Part shown: positions 5,992 through 9,143 of the stretch, in pieces | Layout: each line of letters opens with the position of its first letter | Position numbering within the stretch: the first letter of the stretch is position 1 | NCBI RefSeq assembly: GCF_946479415.1 | Contig: NZ_CAMLFY010000153.1 | Span: 1-9,143, forward strand | Direction: 5' to 3' | Length of the DNA: 9,143 nt | Source of the DNA: an uncultured Shinella sp. | GTDB taxonomy: Bacteria; Pseudomonadota; Alphaproteobacteria; Rhizobiales; Rhizobiaceae | Notes under the pieces: model-generated | What the model was told of the DNA's origin: nothing | The model's input: the letters and a program-made list of their open reading frames with translations, nothing else | Database searches by the model: none | Position numbers and translations under genes: made by a program

Positions 5992-7095
5992 TTACGTGTT
6001 GAAGCGGAAGTGGATGACGTCACCGTCGTTGACCACGTATTCCTTGCCTTCGTCGCGGCCCTTGCCGGCTTCCTTGGCGCCGACTTCGCCCTTGTAGGCG
6101 ATGTAGTCGTCATAGGCGATGGTGAAGGCACGGATGAAGCCGCGTTCAAAATCCGTGTGGATGACGCCGGCGGCCTGCGGGGCCTTGGTGCCGCGCACGA
6201 TGGTCCAGGCGCGCGTTTCCTTGGGGCCGACGGTGAAATAGGTGATGAGGTCGAGCAGGTGGTAGCCGGCGCGGATGAGGCGGTCAAGGCCGGCTTCCGT
6301 GAGGCCGAGCGCCGAGAGGAACTCTTCGGCTTCCTCTTCCGGCAGCTGCGCGACTTCGGATTCGATTGCGGCAGAGATGATGACGCATTCCGCGCCCTGT
6401 TCCTTGGCCATGGCGGCGACGGCGGCGGTGTGCTCGTTGCCGGTCGAGGCATCGGCTTCCGCGACGTTGCAGACATAGAGAACCGGATGCGAGGTCAAGA
6501 GGTTCAGGCCCTTCAGGACCTCGATCTCTTCCGGGGCCAGCGTCTTGAGGAGCAGGCGGGCCGGCTTGCCCTCGTTGAGCAACTTAACCACGGCTTCCAT
6601 GATCGGCAGCTGGGCGAGTGAATCCTTGTCCTTGCTGGCGGCGCGCTTGCGGGTCTGCTCGACGCGGCGCTCCAGGCTCTCGAGGTCGGCGAGCATCAGC
6701 TCGGTCTCGATCGTGTCGGCGTCACCCACCGGATTGATGCGGCCTTCGACATGGGTGATGTCGTCGTCCTCGAAGCAGCGCAGCACATGCACGACGGCAT
6801 CGACTTCGCGGATGTTGGCGAGGAACTTGTTGCCGAGGCCTTCACCCTTCGACGCGCCCCGCACGAGGCCGGCGATGTCGACGAAGGAGATGCGCGTCGG
6901 GATGATTTCCTTGGAGCCCGCGATGGTGGCGAGCGCCTTCATGCGCGGATCGGGAACCGCCACTTCGCCGGTGTTCGGCTCGATGGTGCAGAAGGGATAG
7001 TTCGCCGCCTGGGCGGCCGCCGTCTTGGTCAGCGCGTTGAAGAGGGTCGACTTGCCGACATTCGGCAGACCGACGATACCGCATTTGAAGCCCAT
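5992..7095 (-). CDS. ychF: Redox-regulated ATPase YchF (OLA1 family)
   Basis: This is a universally conserved Obg-related P-loop NTPase that associates with ribosomes and, in studied members, hydrolyses ATP rather than GTP and restrains the oxidative-stress response. The product is 367 residues, close to the usual length. The Walker A/G1 motif GLPNVGKS is at 9-16, the G2 region is near 33-43, and G3 reads DIAGL at 73-77. The hydrophobic residue after DxxG, in place of the catalytic Gln of Ras, fits the HAS-GTPase class. G4 is NVAE at 210-213, the NxxE form linked to ATP preference. A TGS domain fills about 283-366, including AGVIHTDFERGFIRA. The start at 7095 places G1 at the expected distance. 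Only a weak GGA precedes it. A candidate promoter and a strong terminator flank the gene, so it is probably monocistronic. Confidence 0.97.
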   Translation of the reverse strand: MGFKCGIVGLPNVGKSTLFNALTKTAAAQAANYPFCTIEPNTGEVAVPDPRMKALATIAGSKEIIPTRISFVDIAGLVRGASKGEGLGNKFLANIREVDAVVHVLRCFEDDDITHVEGRINPVGDADTIETELMLADLESLERRVEQTRKRAASKDKDSLAQLPIMEAVVKLLNEGKPARLLLKTLAPEEIEVLKGLNLLTSHPVLYVCNVAEADASTGNEHTAAVAAMAKEQGAECVIISAAIESEVAQLPEEEAEEFLSALGLTEAGLDRLIRAGYHLLDLITYFTVGPKETRAWTIVRGTKAPQAAGVIHTDFERGFIRAFTIAYDDYIAYKGEVGAKEAGKGRDEGKEYVVNDGDVIHFRFNT

Positions 7096-7133
7096 GGAGA
7101 TGGTCCATTCGTCGTAAGAAAATCGTTGCCCTC

Positions 7134-7162
7134 GCTATGGGGGATGGGAGGGGCAGGGTCAA
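7134..7162 (-). promoter_or_regulatory. Candidate ychF promoter
   Basis: On the minus strand CTTGACC places a -35 TTGACC at 7162-7157. A 17-base spacer leads to CATAGC at 7139-7134. The -35 is a near-perfect match to the alphaproteobacterial CTTGAC form, and the -10 matches three of six. The predicted start near 7127 gives a leader of about 32 bases. Confidence 0.48.
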
Positions 7163-7183
7163 GAGCTTGGCCGCCCCGGGGCC

Positions 7184-7212
7184 TTGAACTCGTGCCTCTT
7201 GCGGTGCACAAT
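7184..7212 (+). promoter_or_regulatory. Candidate clpS promoter
   Basis: CTTGAAC supplies a -35 TTGAAC at 7184-7189, followed by a 17-base spacer and CACAAT at 7207-7212 (four of six to TATAAT). The predicted start near 7219 gives a leader of about 35 bases with AGGAG at 7243-7247. It stands back to back with the ychF promoter, the two -35 boxes being 21 bases apart. Confidence 0.45.
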
Positions 7213-7253
7213 GGCCCAACATCGCTCGAAGCCAACATTACGAGGAGCTTCCC

Positions 7254-7565
7254 ATGAGCAATGGTGACACGACCCTTACCCCGAAGACCTCAACCAAGCC
7301 GAAGCTCGAACGGCCGAAGCTCTACAAGGTCCTGCTCGTCAACGACGACTACACGCCGCGCGAATTCGTCGTGCTGGTGCTGAAGGCCGTGTTTCGCATG
7401 GCCGAGGAAACGAGCCAGCGGGTGATGATGACCGCCCACAAGATGGGCACCTGCGTCGTCGTCATCTGCGCCCGCGACATTGCCGAGACCAAGGCGAAGG
7501 AAGCGACGGATCTCGCCAAGGAGGCGGGCTATCCGCTGCTGTTCCAGACGGAGCCGGAGGAGTAG
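7254..7565 (+). CDS. clpS: ATP-dependent Clp protease adaptor ClpS (ClpS2-type)
   Basis: This small cytoplasmic adaptor binds proteins bearing N-end-rule residues and hands them to ClpA for degradation by ClpAP. The product is 103 residues: a flexible Lys/Pro-rich N-terminal extension (about 1-22), then the ClpS core starting at KLYKVLLVNDDYTP (22-35). The binding-pocket residues N30, D31 and H62 are kept. AETKAKEATDLAKEAGYPL (77-95) matches the C-terminal helix and strand. R36 stands where Escherichia coli ClpS has the pocket methionine M40. With DIAETKAKEAT, this pattern fits the second ClpS paralogue (ClpS2) of rhizobia and Agrobacterium, which is reported to have narrower specificity. The ATG has AGGAG six bases upstream. 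The gene converges on pth with nine bases between stops; no clpA is in the window. Confidence 0.94.
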   Translation: MSNGDTTLTPKTSTKPKLERPKLYKVLLVNDDYTPREFVVLVLKAVFRMAEETSQRVMMTAHKMGTCVVVICARDIAETKAKEATDLAKEAGYPLLFQTEPEE

Positions 7566-7580
7566 GGTGAGCCCTCACTC
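7565..7580. repeat. Short inverted repeat across the clpS/pth stop codons
   Basis: GGGTGA (7565-7570) and TCACTC (7575-7580) can form a six-pair stem with one G-U pair around a GCCC loop. It includes the last base of the clpS stop (TAG 7563-7565) and the whole pth stop (TCA 7575-7577 on the plus strand). No T-tract follows on either strand, so I list it as a repeat and not as a terminator. The gap between the genes is only nine bases. Confidence 0.35.
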
Positions 7581-8291
7581 CCCCTTGTTGCCGAGCAGCT
7601 TCTTCAGCATTTCCGCCATCGGGCCTGTCGTCGGCAGGATTTTCGGCTGGTTGTGGTTGCGGGCCTGGCGGATATGGGACTGGCCGGCGGGCTTCTTTTC
7701 CGGTGCGGCCTTCTCCTCCGGCTTGCTGCCGGTGGCGAGTGCCAGCTTGTTCATCAGCTGCGAATCTTCGCCGCGCACTAGCATGTCGGTGTTGAGCGCG
7801 AGTTCGTCGAGCAGCGGGTCGAGCCAGGTATGATCGGCCTTGGCGAAATCACCGAGCACATGGTTGGTCACCAGCTCCTTGGCACCGGGATGGCCGATGC
7901 CGAGGCGCATGCGGCGGTAGTCCTTGCCGCAATGGGCGTCGATCGATTTGATGCCGTTATGTCCGCCATGGCCACCGCCGACCTTGATGCGCACCTTGCC
8001 GGGCGCAAGATCGAGTTCGTCATAGATCGCGACGATGTCCTTCGGCGCGAGCTTGTAGAAGCGCATCGCCTCGCCTACGGATTCGCCCGAAAGGTTCATG
8101 AAGGTCTGCGGCTTGACGAGCAGCACCTTCTCACCGGCGATCTCGCCCTCGGCGATTTCGGCCTTGAACTTCTTCGACCAGGGCGAGAACGGGTTCTTGC
8201 GATGGATGGCGTCCAGCGCCATGAAACCGATATTGTGGCGGTTGCCCGCATATTTTGCGCCCGGATTGCCGAGCCCGGCGATGATCTGCAT
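7575..8291 (-). CDS. pth: Peptidyl-tRNA hydrolase
   Basis: This essential cytoplasmic enzyme cleaves the ester bond of peptidyl-tRNAs that drop off the ribosome, recycling the tRNA. The product is 238 residues from the ATG at 8291. That start gives the family's [12 protein letters not shown]-terminus; the frame stays open to a GTG at 8330, which would add 13 residues of unlikely sequence. Catalytic and binding residues are present: N9, H19 (NRHNIGF), M65-N66 in [10 protein letters not shown]94 in YDELDL, and H111-N112 in GGGHGGHNG. After the normal core (about 188 residues) there is a tail of about 50 residues, rich in Lys, Ala, Pro and Gln and ending in [14 protein letters not shown]. Similar tails occur in other Rhizobiales. 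Only a weak GGA precedes the start. The solute-binding gene lies 71 bases upstream on the same strand. Confidence 0.95.
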   Translation of the reverse strand: MQIIAGLGNPGAKYAGNRHNIGFMALDAIHRKNPFSPWSKKFKAEIAEGEIAGEKVLLVKPQTFMNLSGESVGEAMRFYKLAPKDIVAIYDELDLAPGKVRIKVGGGHGGHNGIKSIDAHCGKDYRRMRLGIGHPGAKELVTNHVLGDFAKADHTWLDPLLDELALNTDMLVRGEDSQLMNKLALATGSKPEEKAAPEKKPAGQSHIRQARNHNQPKILPTTGPMAEMLKKLLGNKGE

Positions 8292-8362
8292 GGAAGTGGT
8301 CCGCAAAAGGAAGTGTCGTGTCTTCACCACCGCGAAAGCGGCTGGAAGTCAACCGTCGGCGG

Positions 8363-9109
8363 TCATTTCTTGCCGTTGTCGGCCGTGCGCGGGTTCGGCG
8401 GCAAGCCGTAGGCGGTGAAGATGCGGTCCTGCTCTCCACTCACGATCAGCTCGTCGAGTTCGGCTTGCAGCGCCTTGATGAGCCCGTCAGGCGTGTCCCT
8501 GTTGCAGGCGAGGCCGTAAATCTGGCCGGCCATCAGCATGGCTTTTTCCACGGGCTGGCCTTCCTGGACCAGCTTCTCATAGGTCTTGATCGAGGTCGGC
8601 ATCAGGTCGATGCGGCCGGAGATGAGCTTGCGCAGGGTAATGTCGATATCGGCGGCAAGGTCGATGTCCTTGAAGCCGATGAGCTGAAGCGCCTCCACGG
8701 CAAAGTCGCCGCGCTGCGAGCCGACCTTGAGTTCGCGTGCCTTGACGATGGTCAGTCCATCGTAGCGGTCGCCCTTGCGCTTGAGAAGAACCATCTGATC
8801 CTTCAGCAGCGGGTTGACCCAGACGAAACGCTCGGCACGCTCGCGGTTGTAGCCGGTCGTGAAAACGCAGGTCTTCGGCTGGCTTTCCGCCAGTGCGAAG
8901 GCACGCGCCCAGGGCATGATTTCCAGCGTGTAGTCGATGCCGGCAGCCTTCGCCATGGCCTCGACCTGTTCCACGGCGATGCCGGTGATCTTGCCATCCT
9001 TGGAATAGTTGAAGGGCGCGTATTCCTCGGTCACGAAATGGATGGTGTCGGCAAGTGCTGTGGAAAGCGGGGCAAGCGACAGGCAAAGCGTCAAAAGCAG
9101 TGTCTTCAT
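8363..9109 (-). CDS. Periplasmic solute-binding protein, SBP_bac_3 family (PWxRA type)
   Basis: This is a family 3 extracellular solute-binding protein, 248 residues. The signal peptide is residues 1-20 (MKT, hydrophobic core, cleavage after ALA). The mature protein begins with the first lobe (VTEEYAPFNY at 26-35), followed by MPWARAFALAES (65-76), TTGYNRERAERF (84-95) and SGRIDLMPTS (164-173). The start at 9109 has AGAGGGA seven bases upstream. Family members usually feed ABC permeases, but no permease or ATPase gene is visible on the 3' side, and the window ends 34 bases upstream of the start. The position after GRIDLM, where amino-acid binders tend to have Asp, is Ser173, so the ligand may not be an alpha-amino acid. 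C81 and C202 could form a disulfide. Substrate unknown. Confidence 0.86.
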   Translation of the reverse strand: MKTLLLTLCLSLAPLSTALADTIHFVTEEYAPFNYSKDGKITGIAVEQVEAMAKAAGIDYTLEIMPWARAFALAESQPKTCVFTTGYNRERAERFVWVNPLLKDQMVLLKRKGDRYDGLTIVKARELKVGSQRGDFAVEALQLIGFKDIDLAADIDITLRKLISGRIDLMPTSIKTYEKLVQEGQPVEKAMLMAGQIYGLACNRDTPDGLIKALQAELDELIVSGEQDRIFTAYGLPPNPRTADNGKK

Positions 9110-9143
9110 CGTCTTGTCCCTCTTCCTGTCAGGAGGCCACGGC

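Noticed and set aside
8324..8352. pth promoter with TTGACT at 8352-8347 on the minus strand
   Set aside because: The -35 is good, but no -10-like hexamer exists at 16-18 bases (the 17-base position reads TGGTGA), so I did not list it as a feature.
1..9143. Mobile element, CRISPR array, toxin-antitoxin or defence island
   Set aside because: No transposase, integrase, repeat array, tRNA-adjacent junction or cluster of unknown genes is present. The content is conserved housekeeping genes plus a few poorly characterised single genes.

Overview
This window looks like chromosomal housekeeping DNA from an alphaproteobacterium of the order Rhizobiales, most likely a Rhizobiaceae member of the Agrobacterium/Rhizobium/Shinella type. 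That assignment rests on high GC, strong C/G third-position bias, the split petA-petB-petC-apt arrangement, a ClpS2-type adaptor and a Pth with a long C-terminal tail. It is made by eye from protein and gene-order memory, without a database search. Genes are tightly packed. I see no mobile element, CRISPR array, tRNA, rRNA or sign of recent transfer.

Layout: (1) 1-96 is the 3' end of an ABC exporter gene. (2) 97-359 is the petA upstream region, with several small CTTG/CAAG dyads and a leader hairpin. (3) 360-3124 is the petABC operon for the cytochrome bc1 complex (Rieske protein, cytochrome b, cytochrome c1), closed by a strong intrinsic terminator at 3150-3173. (4) 3234-3776 is apt (adenine salvage), convergent with two overlapping minus-strand MaoC-like hydratase genes (4729 down to 3793). 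(5) 4837-5955 is an uncharacterised polytopic membrane protein, divergent from the MaoC pair and convergent with ychF. (6) 5992-7095 is ychF (minus) and 7254-7565 is clpS (plus), divergent, with back-to-back candidate promoters. (7) 7575-8291 is pth and 8363-9109 a periplasmic solute-binding protein, both minus.

Functionally, petABC moves electrons from ubiquinol to cytochrome c and contributes to proton-motive force. The pth-clpS-ychF group deals with translation and protein quality control: peptidyl-tRNA recycling, N-degron delivery to ClpAP, and a ribosome-associated ATPase. The MaoC pair, the membrane protein and the solute-binding protein have no obvious functional tie to their neighbours.

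I did not find a convincing undescribed system. The points most worth a second look are small. At three convergent gene junctions, hairpins are laid over the stop codons. The two MaoC genes overlap and could encode partner subunits. The ClpS has an arginine where the classical adaptor has a pocket methionine. The solute-binding protein has no permease gene in view and lacks a typical ligand aspartate. An inverted repeat lies within the spacer of a candidate apt promoter.
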